NCBI GenBank assembly: GCA_016218705.1
Contig: JACRDC010000068.1
Span: 1-44,124 of the forward strand
Direction of reading: 5' to 3'
DNA length: 44,124 nt
Source of the DNA: Desulfarculus sp.
GTDB lineage: Bacteria; Desulfobacterota; Desulfarculia; Desulfarculales; Desulfarculaceae
The translations under genes were made by a program, and so were the position numbers. Each line of letters begins with the position of its first letter. Positions within the stretch are counted from its first letter, which is position 1. Below are positions 30,116-38,326 of the stretch, piece after piece. A model generated the notes under the pieces. That model was given only the letters and a program-made list of their open reading frames with translations, did no database searches and was not told where the DNA came from.

Positions 30116-30562
30116 ATGAGCCAAGACGACGTCCTGGCCCGCTACGCCGCCCATGTGGGCTATTCCCCCCAGGACCTGGCCCATATCCCGCCCGGCGACC
30201 CCCGCGCCCGCCACATCCGCCGCCTGGCCGCCGCCGCGCCCCTGCACAGCATCAAGGCCGAGGTGATCGAGGCCCGCCACTGCAACTCCGGCTACCGGGT
30301 GGGCGACAGCTTTTTGCTGGACGTGGACGGCAACTTCATCGCCAAGCACTGCCCCAAGCGTCTGTGCGTGTACCTGATGTCCCAACTGGTGGTGCCGGTG
30401 GCGCTGATCAACGAGCGGCTCTCCGAGGGCCTGGAGCCGGGGGCCATTCATTTCATGCGCGAGCTGAGCTGCCCCGACGTGGGCGTGGAGTGCCAGGGCT
30501 ACGGCCAGGTGCGCCTCAAGGTCGCGGTGGTGCCCCGCGCCGCGCCGGCGAGCCGGCCGTGA
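30116..30562 (+). CDS. TIGR04076-like conserved hypothetical protein (148 aa)
   Basis: A 148-aa soluble protein. The C-terminal ~100 residues (SIKAEVIEARHCNSGYRVGDSF, then LDVDGNFIAKHCPKRLCVYLM, ending CQGYGQVRLKVAV) resemble the small family TIGR04076: strand, Cys, GYKVGD and a conserved C-terminal strand. Cysteines at several positions (RHCNSG, KHCPKRLC, LSCPDVGVEC) could bind metal. The N-terminal ~40 residues are helical. The function of the family is unknown. The AGGAGAGGCCC before the ATG is a good ribosome binding site, and the stop overlaps the tetR start by 4 nt (GTGA). The family call is by eye. Confidence 0.62.
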   Translation: MSQDDVLARYAAHVGYSPQDLAHIPPGDPRARHIRRLAAAAPLHSIKAEVIEARHCNSGYRVGDSFLLDVDGNFIAKHCPKRLCVYLMSQLVVPVALINERLSEGLEPGAIHFMRELSCPDVGVECQGYGQVRLKVAVVPRAAPASRP

Positions 30563-31230
30563 GCACGCTCGCCGGCGGCCGTACCCGGCTCAAGGCCCTC
30601 AAACCAGCCGAGCCCACCCGCGACATCCCCACGGCGGTCAAGGACCCGGCGCTGGTGGCCAAGCGCCGGCGCCAGATCGTGGACGCCACGGTGCAGCTTT
30701 TCATCAAGAAGGGCTTCCACAAGACCACCACCCGCGAGATGGCCCAGGCCGCCGGCTTTTCCATTGGCACCTTGTACGAGTACGTGGCCAGCAAGGAGGA
30801 CGTGCTCTACCTGGTCTGCCAGGCCATCCACGACGAGATGGAGGACCGCCTGCGCCAGCGCATCCGTCACGCCGGCTCGGGCGCCCAGGCCCTGGCCGCG
30901 GCCATTGAGGCCTATTTCTCGGTCTGCGACCAGATGAGCGACCACATCCTCCTGATCTACCAGGAGACCAAGTCCCTGCCCCCGGAGTCCATGCGCTTCG
31001 TGCTGGCCCATGAGGAGCGCATCACCCAGGTCTTCGCCGAGCTCTTGGACAGGGGCGTGGGCGATTATTCGCTCAGGCCCTTGAACCGGGCCGAGATCGA
31101 GTTGATGGCCCACAACATCGCGGTGCTGGGGCACATGTGGACCTTCCGCCGCTGGAGCCTGAGGCCCCGCTTCAGCCTGGAGCAGTACATCGCCCTGCAA
31201 AGCGAGCTGATACTGGGGCAGTTGCGTTGA
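30559..31230 (+). CDS. TetR/AcrR family transcriptional regulator
   Basis: A 223-aa repressor starting at GTG 30559, overlapping the upstream stop. An N-terminal extension of ~35 residues precedes the TetR_N helix-turn-helix: RRRQIVDATVQLFIKKGFHKTTTREMAQAAGFSIGTLYEYVASKEDVLYLV (residues ~38-88), with GTLYEYVASKE as the canonical recognition helix end. The helical C-terminal ligand domain follows; acyl-CoA ligands are common among such regulators placed beside acyl-CoA genes. It probably autoregulates through the palindrome at 30066-30084 and controls icmF, which is 112 nt downstream on the same strand. Confidence 0.9.
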   Translation: MSTLAGGRTRLKALKPAEPTRDIPTAVKDPALVAKRRRQIVDATVQLFIKKGFHKTTTREMAQAAGFSIGTLYEYVASKEDVLYLVCQAIHDEMEDRLRQRIRHAGSGAQALAAAIEAYFSVCDQMSDHILLIYQETKSLPPESMRFVLAHEERITQVFAELLDRGVGDYSLRPLNRAEIELMAHNIAVLGHMWTFRRWSLRPRFSLEQYIALQSELILGQLR

Positions 31231-31264
31231 GAAAAGAAGCCGGAGGTTGTTTCGTCGCTACCGT

Positions 31265-31286
31265 TCCCCGCAATAACCAGCGGGGA
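31265..31286 (+). other. Hairpin between tetR and icmF
   Basis: TCCCCGC (31265-31271) and GCGGGGA (31280-31286) form a 7-bp stem with an 8-nt loop, with no T-run. A second short stem, GGCCAG/CTGGCC, follows at ~31303-31325. They may stabilise processed ends or modulate icmF expression; no known riboswitch class was recognised. Confidence 0.35.
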
Positions 31287-31342
31287 CGTGAACCGATACC
31301 AGGCCAGATCAGATGAACCCTGGCCGTTCCGGGGAGGACAAC

Positions 31343-34300
31343 ATGACCGTGGAGACCGAGCCCTATCTACCCAAGAACCCCGTGCGCTGCGTCACCGCGG
31401 CCTCCCTCTTCGACGGCCACGACGCGGCCATCAACATCATCCGCCGCATCTTGCAGGCCACCGGCGTGGAGGTGATCCACCTGGGGCACAACCGTTCGGT
31501 GGCCGAGTGCGTGGAGGCCGCCATCCAGGAGGACGCCCACGCCATCAATGTGAGCTGCTACCAGGGCGGCCACATGGAGTTCTTCAAGTACACCGTGGAC
31601 CTCTTGAAGGAGCACCGCGCCCCGCACATCAAGGTCTTTGGCGGCGGCGGCGGGGTGATCGTGCCCGAGGAGATCGCCGAGCTGCACGACTACGGCGTCA
31701 CCCGCATCTACTCCCCCGAGGACGGCCGGGTCATGGGGTTGCAGGGCATCATCAACCATCAAGTGCGCCTCTTGGACTACCCCCTGGGCGGCGAGCACGA
31801 CCTTTCGCTACTCAAGGACCTGGACCCCGAGCACCCCGAGGTGGTGGCCCGGGTCATCACCAGCGTGGAGCGGGCCGCCCTGGGCCAGGACGGCGACATC
31901 GCCGCCTGGCGCCAGGCGCTCAAGGCCAGGGCCTCGGACTACAAGGTGCCGGTGCTGGGCATCACCGGCACCGGCGGGGCCGGCAAAAGTAGCCTCACCG
32001 ACGAGGTGCTGTTGCGCTTCGCGCACGACTTCCCCGAAAAGCGCGTGGCCATCCTCTCGGTGGACCCCACCCGTCGCAAGAGCGGCGGCGCGCTCTTGGG
32101 CGACCGCATCCGCATGAACTCCCTGGACTCGCCCAAGCTCTACCTGCGTTCCCTGGCCACCCGGGGCAGCGGCATGGAGATCAGCCAGGGCCTGGGCGAC
32201 GTCATCGCCGTGGCCGTGGCCGCCGGGTATGACCTGGTGGTGGTGGAGACCGCCGGCATCGGCCAGGGCGACGCCGCCGTGGTGGACCTGGTGGACCTTA
32301 GCCTCTACGTCATGACATCCGACTTCGGCGCGGCCAGCCAGCTCGAAAAGATTGACATGCTGGATTTTGCCGACCTGGTGGCCATCAACAAGTTCGACCG
32401 CCGGGGGGCCGACGACGCTTTACGCGACGTGCGCAAGCAGATGCAGCGCAACCGGGGCCTGTGGCACACCCCGCCCGAGGAGATGCCGGTCTACGGCACC
32501 ATCGCCAGCAAGTTCAACGACCCAGGCGTCACGGCCCTGTACCTGGCCCTCTTGGAGGCCATCGCCCAAAAAACCGGCGTGGTCTTTGACAGCCCCCGGC
32601 CCAAGACGGCCCTGCGCTGCTCCCAGGACAAGACCATCATCGTGCCGGCCGAGCGCTCGCGCTATCTGGCCGAGATCGCCGACGCGGTGCGCGGCTACCA
32701 CGCCCAGACCAATGAGCAGGCGGCCATCGTGCGCCGGGTGTGGCAGATGAAGAACACCCACGACGCCCTGGCCGAGGCTTGGGCTGGCGACGCCGGCCTG
32801 GTGCGCGCCCTGGACAAGCTAAGGGCCGAGGTGCACAAGCAGGAGGAAGGCTACACCGAGGAGACCCATCGGCTCCTGGCCCAGTGGCCGCTGATGCAGA
32901 AGGCCTACGCGGGCAGCGAGTACGTCTACAAGGTGCGCGACCGCGAGTTCAGGGTGCCCTTGACCACCCGCTCGCTGGCCGGCAACGAGATACCCAAGGT
33001 CTGCCTGCCCAAGTGGCGGGACCCGGCCGAGGTCTACGCCTGGATGCGCGCGGAGAACCTGCCTGGCAACTTCCCCTACACCGCCGGCGTGTTTCCCTTC
33101 AAGCGCACCGACGAGGACCCCACGCGCATGTTCGCCGGCGAGGGCGACCCCTTCCGCACCAACCGCCGCTTCAAGCTGCTAAGCCGCGACGCCAAGGCCG
33201 CGCGGCTCAGCACAGCCTTCGACTCGGTGACCCTCTACGGCTGGGACCCGGACCTGCGCCCCGACATCTACGGCAAGGTGGGCAACTCCGGGGTTTCCAT
33301 CTGCACCTACGAGGACATGAAGGTGCTCTACGACGGCTTCGACCTGGTAAGCCCCAACACCAGCGTCAGCATGACCGTCAACGGCCCGGCCCCCATCATG
33401 CTGGCCTTCTTCCTCAACACCGCCCTGGACCAGCAAATGGCCAATTTCGAGGCCGAGAACAAGCGCCCGCCCGAGCCCGAGGAGCGGGCGCGCATCAAGG
33501 CCCTGGTGCTGAAAAACGTGCGCGGCACCGTGCAGGCCGACATACTCAAGGAGGACCAGGGGCAGAACACCTGCATCTTCAGCATAGACTTCGCCCTGCG
33601 CATGATGGGCGACATCCAGCAGTACTTCATTGACCACGACGTGCGTAACTTCTACAGCGTCTCCATCAGCGGCTACCACATCGCCGAGGCCGGGGCCAAC
33701 CCCATCAGCCAGTTGGCCTTCACCCTGGCCAACGGCTTCACCTACGCCGAGTACTACCTCTCGCGGGGCATGAAGATAGATGAGTTCGCCCCCAACCTGA
33801 GCTTCTTCTTCTCTAACGGCATGGACCCCGAGTTCACGGTCATCGGCCGGGTGGCCCGGCGCATCTGGTCGGTGGCCATGCGCGAGAAGTACAAGGCCGA
33901 GGCCCGCAGCCAGATGCTCAAATACCACATCCAGACCTCGGGGCGCTCCCTGCACTCCCAGGAGATACAGTTCAACGACGTGCGCACCACCCTACAGGCC
34001 CTGTGCGCGGTCTACGACAACTGCAACAGCCTGCACACCAACGCCTACGACGAGGCCATCACCACCCCCACCGAGGAATCGGTGCGCCGCGCTTTAGCCA
34101 TCCAACTCATCATCAACCGCGAGTGGGGGCTATCCAAGAACCAGAACCCCCTGCAAGGGGCCTTCATAGTCAACGAGCTGACCGACCTGGTGGAGGAGGC
34201 GGTGCTGGACGAGTTCTACCGCATCACCGCCCGGGGCGGGGTGCTGGGGGCCATGGAGACCGGCTACCAGCGCTCCAAGATCCAGGAGGAGTCGCTGTAC

Positions 34301-34621
34301 TACGAGACCCTCAAGCACACCGGCGAGCTGCCCATCATGGGCGTCAACACCTTCCTCAACCCCAATGCCGAGGAGATCGTCTGCCGGGTGGAGCTGGCCC
34401 GGGCCACCGAGGAGGAGAAAGAGAGCCAGTTGGGGCGCCTCAAGGACTTCCAGGCCCGCAACGCCGACGAGGCCCCGGCGGCCCTCTTGCGCCTGCAAGA
34501 GGTGGCGCTGACCGGCGGCAACGTCTTCGCCGAGCTGATGGACACCGTGCGCGTCTGCTCCATGGGCCAGATCACCAAGGCCCTCTACAGCGTGGGCGGG
34601 CAGTACCGGCGGGGCATGTAG
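31343..34621 (+). CDS. icmF: Fused isobutyryl-CoA mutase (IcmF)
   Basis: This 1092-aa fusion starts at ATG 31343 (GGGGAGG upstream; an ATG at 31313 lacks one). The order is: an N-terminal cobalamin-binding domain with DGHD (24-27; His26 is the lower axial ligand) and VEVIHLG; a MeaI-type G-protein chaperone domain with Walker A GITGTGGAGKSS (206-217) and an NKFD base motif; a linker; and the mutase TIM barrel (YTAGVFPFKRTDEDPTRMFAGEGDP, HIQTSGRSLHSQEIQFNDVRTT, SLHTNAYDEAI). This order is specific to IcmF. It interconverts isobutyryl-CoA and n-butyryl-CoA using adenosylcobalamin, and some relatives act on pivalyl-CoA or isovaleryl-CoA. The built-in GTPase protects and loads the cofactor. It lies downstream of tetR and is probably repressed by it. 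Confidence 0.95.
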   Translation: MTVETEPYLPKNPVRCVTAASLFDGHDAAINIIRRILQATGVEVIHLGHNRSVAECVEAAIQEDAHAINVSCYQGGHMEFFKYTVDLLKEHRAPHIKVFGGGGGVIVPEEIAELHDYGVTRIYSPEDGRVMGLQGIINHQVRLLDYPLGGEHDLSLLKDLDPEHPEVVARVITSVERAALGQDGDIAAWRQALKARASDYKVPVLGITGTGGAGKSSLTDEVLLRFAHDFPEKRVAILSVDPTRRKSGGALLGDRIRMNSLDSPKLYLRSLATRGSGMEISQGLGDVIAVAVAAGYDLVVVETAGIGQGDAAVVDLVDLSLYVMTSDFGAASQLEKIDMLDFADLVAINKFDRRGADDALRDVRKQMQRNRGLWHTPPEEMPVYGTIASKFNDPGVTALYLALLEAIAQKTGVVFDSPRPKTALRCSQDKTIIVPAERSRYLAEIADAVRGYHAQTNEQAAIVRRVWQMKNTHDALAEAWAGDAGLVRALDKLRAEVHKQEEGYTEETHRLLAQWPLMQKAYAGSEYVYKVRDREFRVPLTTRSLAGNEIPKVCLPKWRDPAEVYAWMRAENLPGNFPYTAGVFPFKRTDEDPTRMFAGEGDPFRTNRRFKLLSRDAKAARLSTAFDSVTLYGWDPDLRPDIYGKVGNSGVSICTYEDMKVLYDGFDLVSPNTSVSMTVNGPAPIMLAFFLNTALDQQMANFEAENKRPPEPEERARIKALVLKNVRGTVQADILKEDQGQNTCIFSIDFALRMMGDIQQYFIDHDVRNFYSVSISGYHIAEAGANPISQLAFTLANGFTYAEYYLSRGMKIDEFAPNLSFFFSNGMDPEFTVIGRVARRIWSVAMREKYKAEARSQMLKYHIQTSGRSLHSQEIQFNDVRTTLQALCAVYDNCNSLHTNAYDEAITTPTEESVRRALAIQLIINREWGLSKNQNPLQGAFIVNELTDLVEEAVLDEFYRITARGGVLGAMETGYQRSKIQEESLYYETLKHTGELPIMGVNTFLNPNAEEIVCRVELARATEEEKESQLGRLKDFQARNADEAPAALLRLQEVALTGGNVFAELMDTVRVCSMGQITKALYSVGGQYRRGM

Positions 34622-34631
34622 GAGAACGATA

Positions 34632-34661
34632 GGGCAGGAGCCCCGCCAAGGGCCCCTGCCC
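34632..34661. terminator. Bidirectional hairpin between convergent genes
   Basis: GGGCAGG-a-GCCC ... GGGC-c-CCTGCCC forms an 11-bp stem with one mismatch and a 6-nt loop, 10 nt after the icmF stop and 20 nt before the end of the convergent gene. It lacks a T-run on either side, so it could be a transcript-end stabiliser rather than a strict intrinsic terminator. Confidence 0.45.
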
Positions 34662-34680
34662 AACCCGGCGGTCCCGGCTC

Positions 34681-35580
34681 CTAGAGAGCCTTGCGGCAGG
34701 TGTCAACCAACGAATCCAGCAGGGCGTCCAGGGCGTCCACTTGGGCCTCGAACACTGCGATTGTTGAAGGAGCGAGGGTATTGTGGTCGGCGGCGGAGAT
34801 CAGATCCCGCGCGGTGGACTGCATGGTCCCCTTGGACGTCAAGATGTCCTGATAGGTCTTGGCCGCCGCGGGCCCGTAGATACCGGACAGAAAATCAGCC
34901 GGCAGGGCGGCGGCCAGCTTGTCGAACTCATCCATGCGCGCCAGGAAATCGGTCTTGGCCTGCGCCTTCATTATCACCGGGTAGCACATGGCCTCGCCCG
35001 CGCCGCGCATAACCGTGGATTGTATTCTGAGGACCTGCAAAGCGGCCCGCAGTTTTGGGCCCTTATAGGCGGACATTTTGGCTTGAGTGGGGGTGGAAGG
35101 CTCGCCCTTGGCCATTAACTGGTCTTGGTTTGCGGCCATGAGGTCTTTCAGACAGGCGTCAGTGGCGTCAAGGGCCTCGATCACCTTTACCTTGAAATCG
35201 AGCAGTGCCTTGGACGGCAGCTTGCGAAAGTCGCCCCCGGCCTTTAACGCGTCGAAGAGTCTCTGGAAATGAATGAACATGTCGTGTTTGGCGTTAATCA
35301 TCTTGCCCCGGCAGGCTAGATCGCCTCTCTTGGGGAAGAGCTTTTTCAGCTCCGCCGCGCGCGCGTCAAACTCTTGCATGCGGTCCATGAAGTCCTGCTT
35401 CTCGCTGACTTCACTGCTCAATAGGTATGCCCAGGCCTCCTCTACGGCTTCGTCCAGGATGGCCTGCATTTGGGCCACCAACACCAGCCCCTTCTGCTGG
35501 GCCACCGTCGCGGCCGGGGCTGGCCCCGCCAGACCCAGTCCCAGAGCTAAAACGATAATCGGCCACCACACCTTTTTCAT
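34681..35580 (-). CDS. Exported helical protein with internal duplication (299 aa)
   Basis: A 299-aa protein with a Sec signal peptide (MKKVWWPIIVLALGLGLAG, cleavage near PAPAA). The mature part is all-helical and consists of two similar halves. SEKQDFMDRMQEFDARAAEL (~57-76) in the first half matches QAKTDFLARMDEFDKLAAAL in the second, and each half ends in a similar ALDATDACLKDLM / ALDALLDSLVDT helix. Each half may be a four-helix bundle, as in sensor-type 4HB domains, but no membrane anchor or signalling domain follows. Each half has a conserved-looking Cys pair (for example LACRGK and DACLKD in half 1). GGGGAG precedes the ATG. I do not recognise the family; a periplasmic binding or scaffold role is a guess. 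Confidence 0.75.
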   Translation of the reverse strand: MKKVWWPIIVLALGLGLAGPAPAATVAQQKGLVLVAQMQAILDEAVEEAWAYLLSSEVSEKQDFMDRMQEFDARAAELKKLFPKRGDLACRGKMINAKHDMFIHFQRLFDALKAGGDFRKLPSKALLDFKVKVIEALDATDACLKDLMAANQDQLMAKGEPSTPTQAKMSAYKGPKLRAALQVLRIQSTVMRGAGEAMCYPVIMKAQAKTDFLARMDEFDKLAAALPADFLSGIYGPAAAKTYQDILTSKGTMQSTARDLISAADHNTLAPSTIAVFEAQVDALDALLDSLVDTCRKAL

Positions 35581-35774
35581 GGCGACATCTCCCCTGCCGG
35601 GTACCGGCCCGGCTAAATAAATTTTGACGGGGCAGGATATAGGAGGCGGCCAGGCCGACCGGCCTCGGACGGCGAGTTCCCCCTGAATACTAAGATAACA
35701 TAGAGACTCGGGCTTGATGCAATCCCGGCCAGCCCTAGAAGCTTAACCTTTCTCCAATGGCGGGAGGACTGCCG

Positions 35775-37007
35775 ATGCGGACCCTGAGCCAGAAACAGCC
35801 ACCCCTCAACCCTCCGCCAGGGCGTGCCACCTTCGACAACACCAGGCGCTTGACTGCCTTGCAGGGGTCCTTGCGCGAGAACAACCTCGCCGGCGCCGTG
35901 CTGGCCTTTTCCCGCGACGTGTACTACTACACCGGCCTGGCCCTGCCGGCCTGGCTCATGGTGCGCCCTGACGATTGGCGCCTGTTTTTGCGCCGGGGCC
36001 TGGAGACCCTGCCCGGCGACTGCCCCGTGGAGAATGGACGCATCACGGCTGGCCTGGATCTGGCAGGAGCCTGCGCCCAATTCTTCCCCGGCTTGGGGGC
36101 TGGCGAGAAGGTCGGCCTGGAGCTGGACATGCTCTCCATGCTGGAAGGCCGGCGCTACCAAAAGGCCCTGGGCGCACGCGAGTTGGTCAACGTCTCGCCA
36201 CTGGTCATGGACATGCGCCTGGTCAAGGACTTGGGCGAGGTGGCCAGCCTGGAGCGGGCCTGCGCGGCCCTGGCCGCCGGGCACCAGGCGGCGCTAATGG
36301 CCTTGCACGAGGGCGTCACGGAACTAGAATGGGCGGCGGCCATCGAGAACGCCCAGCGCCTGGCCGGGCACCAGGGGGTCTTCTTCTTCCGCCAGCCCGA
36401 TGTGCTCATGGGCCGGGGGCCGGTGGCCAGCGGCCCCCATCTGACCCGCACCACGGGCACCGTCTTCACGGCCACTGGCGCGGGCCTGCACCCCAGCCTG
36501 CCCGCCGGACCTTCCGCAAGGACCCTGGAGCCCGGCGATCTGGTGCTGGCCGACATCCCCGCCTGCCTGGAGGGCTACCACGCCGACATGAGCCGCATGC
36601 ACGCCCTGGGCGAGCCGCCGGCCGGGGCCGCCGAGCTGTGCGACGCCTTGCGCCAGATCAGCGACGGCTGGCTGGCCGGGCTGCGGCCGGGCATGACCTG
36701 CCAGGAGGCCTGCCAAATCGCCCACGATCTGGCCGCCGGCCTGGGCCTGGCCGATGCCTTTCAGCGCCTGCCCTCGGGGGCCATCATCCCCTACGTCGGC
36801 CATGGCGTGGGCCTGGAGCTGAACGAGCCGCCGCTCATCACCCCCAGGAACCCCGCCCGCCTGGCCGCCGGCATGACCCTGGCCCTGGAGCTGCACCTCT
36901 TGCACCCCGGAGGCTTTTTGCTCAAGCTGGAGGACACCCTGCACCTGACGGAGCGGGGTGGACGCCTGCTGACCCGGGAAGGCCGGGGGCTCAATCTGGT
37001 GGGCTAG
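35775..37007 (+). CDS. M24 family metallopeptidase (Xaa-Pro peptidase-like)
   Basis: This 410-aa pita-bread-fold protein was taken from ATG 35775, with GGAGG 7 nt upstream; ATG 35757 has none. Residues ~20-145 form a creatinase-type N-terminal domain (LRENNLAGAVLAFSRDVYYYTG). The catalytic domain keeps all five metal ligands: Asp in LVLADIPACLEGYHADMSR (two Asp), His in YVGHGVGLELNEPP, Glu in LALELHLLHPGG and Glu in LLKLEDTLHLT. It is probably an aminopeptidase P- or prolidase-like enzyme, or another creatinase-fold hydrolase, in the cytoplasm. The promoter is probably in the AT-richer 190-bp gap shared with the divergent exported protein. Confidence 0.9.
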   Translation: MRTLSQKQPPLNPPPGRATFDNTRRLTALQGSLRENNLAGAVLAFSRDVYYYTGLALPAWLMVRPDDWRLFLRRGLETLPGDCPVENGRITAGLDLAGACAQFFPGLGAGEKVGLELDMLSMLEGRRYQKALGARELVNVSPLVMDMRLVKDLGEVASLERACAALAAGHQAALMALHEGVTELEWAAAIENAQRLAGHQGVFFFRQPDVLMGRGPVASGPHLTRTTGTVFTATGAGLHPSLPAGPSARTLEPGDLVLADIPACLEGYHADMSRMHALGEPPAGAAELCDALRQISDGWLAGLRPGMTCQEACQIAHDLAAGLGLADAFQRLPSGAIIPYVGHGVGLELNEPPLITPRNPARLAAGMTLALELHLLHPGGFLLKLEDTLHLTERGGRLLTREGRGLNLVG

Positions 37008-37077
37008 CGCCGGCCCGCTCCGCCGCGCTATATTTGGGGCAGCGATTGTTGACACCCCAGCCCAAGGAACCAACGCC

Positions 37078-37371
37078 ATGAGCCATTGTTGCAAAGGCGC
37101 GCCGGGCGGCGGCCCTGGCCCCCGGCGGCCCCTGTTCCGCGACGACCCCGAAACCATGGACCAGATCAAGGCCCTGGAGGCCGAGATCGCCGACCTCAAT
37201 GCCCAGCAACAGGCCTGTGACCAAGAGGTCAAGGATTTGGCCCAACGGGAGATGGCCGGCGAGGGACCCTTCGCGGCCCAGATACACGCCCTCAAGCAGC
37301 GCAAGATGGTGCTGGTCACCGAGGCCCAGCACAAGAAAGTGCGCATCAACGCCCTGCTGGCCACCTGGTAG
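37078..37371 (+). CDS. Small coiled-coil hypothetical protein (97 aa)
   Basis: A 97-aa protein. It starts MSHCCKGAPGGGPGPRRP, a Cys-Cys pair then a Gly/Pro-rich flexible segment. A long amphipathic helix follows (QIKALEAEIADLNAQQQACDQEVKDL) and a second, basic helix (IHALKQRKMVLVTEAQHKKV). This suggests a two-stranded coiled-coil hairpin. It has no signal peptide. AAGGA precedes the ATG. It lies 19 nt upstream of the universal stress protein gene and is probably co-transcribed with it. I do not know the family. Confidence 0.65.
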   Translation: MSHCCKGAPGGGPGPRRPLFRDDPETMDQIKALEAEIADLNAQQQACDQEVKDLAQREMAGEGPFAAQIHALKQRKMVLVTEAQHKKVRINALLATW

Positions 37372-37390
37372 GGTTTGGCCGGGAATCGCC

Positions 37391-38326
37391 ATGAAAAAAA
37401 AGATACTCATCGCCGTGGACGCCTCGCCCTCCACCCAGCGGGCCGTGGACTACGTGGGGCTCATGGAGGGCGCCCGCATCGCGGAGCTCAATGTCACCCT
37501 GTTCCACGTCATGCCCGGGGTGCCGGATTTTTTGCGCCGCGAGGCCCAGGCCGATCCCCAGGCCTACCGCCGCCTGCGCGCCCTGGAGGACAGGAACCAC
37601 CAGGAGGCCCACCGGGTGCTGCTCAAGGCCCGCGAGCGCCTGCTGGGGCACGGTCTGCAAGAGGAGCAGGTGGAGGTCAAGGCCCTGCCCCGCCTGGCCG
37701 ACGCCGCCCACGACATCCTCTTCGAGGCCGAGCGCGGCCTCTACGACGCCGTGGTGCTGGGCCGGCGCGGCCTGACCAAGACCCAGGAGCTGTTCGCGGG
37801 CAGCGTCACCCACCAGGTGGTGCAGCACGCCCAGCGCACGCCGGTGTGGGTGGTGGGCGGCCGGGTCAGCAGCCTTAAGGTGCTCTGCGCCGTGGACGGC
37901 TCCGAGGGCTCGCTCAAGGCCGTGGACCACATGGCCTTCATGCTGGGCGGCAACCCCGAGTGCCGGGTCACCATCTTCCACGTGGGCGCCAGCTTCAAGA
38001 ACTACTGCCCCGTGGACTTCGGCCCCGAGGCCCTGGCCGGCCTGCAGGAGGACCTGAAGCGCAGCGACGAGCGCTGCATGAAGGATTTTCTGGTGCAGGC
38101 CCGCCAGGCGCTCCAGGAAGGCGGCCTGGAGCCGGACCAGGTGGACTACCTGTCAAGAGACAGCGCCCTGTCGGTTTCGGGCGCGGTGCTGGAGGCGGCC
38201 CGGGCCGGCGACTACGGCAGCGTGGTGCTGGGGCGCTCCGGCCAGGAGCGCGCCAAGTTCCTGGGCCACGTCAGCGACAAGGTCATGGCCGCCGGCGAGG
38301 ACCTGGCGGTGTGGGTCGTGGGCTGA
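37391..38326 (+). CDS. Tandem universal stress protein
   Basis: A 311-aa protein of two fused UspA domains. Domain 1 (1-~152) starts KILIAVDASPSTQRAVDYV and ends with VVLGRRG followed after nine residues by GS, a complete G-x2-G-x9-G(S/T) ATP-binding motif. Domain 2 (~160-311) starts VLCAVDGSEGSLKAVDHM and has VVLGRSG, but the final Gly is replaced by Val (LGHVS), so its nucleotide site may be weakened. Such fusions are common in sulfate reducers and bind ATP or cyclic nucleotides under stress. It ends TGATG: the downstream MBL gene's ATG overlaps the stop, giving translational coupling. Confidence 0.9.
   Translation: MKKKILIAVDASPSTQRAVDYVGLMEGARIAELNVTLFHVMPGVPDFLRREAQADPQAYRRLRALEDRNHQEAHRVLLKARERLLGHGLQEEQVEVKALPRLADAAHDILFEAERGLYDAVVLGRRGLTKTQELFAGSVTHQVVQHAQRTPVWVVGGRVSSLKVLCAVDGSEGSLKAVDHMAFMLGGNPECRVTIFHVGASFKNYCPVDFGPEALAGLQEDLKRSDERCMKDFLVQARQALQEGGLEPDQVDYLSRDSALSVSGAVLEAARAGDYGSVVLGRSGQERAKFLGHVSDKVMAAGEDLAVWVVG

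Noticed and set aside
31231-31342. Possible cobalamin riboswitch before icmF
   Set aside because: The gap is only 112 nt and lacks the B12-box or the long multi-helix fold; only two short hairpins are present.
37047-37052. TTGACA just before the 97-aa coiled-coil gene
   Set aside because: It is ~26 nt from the start codon, so the -10 box would overlap the start; no match is seen there.
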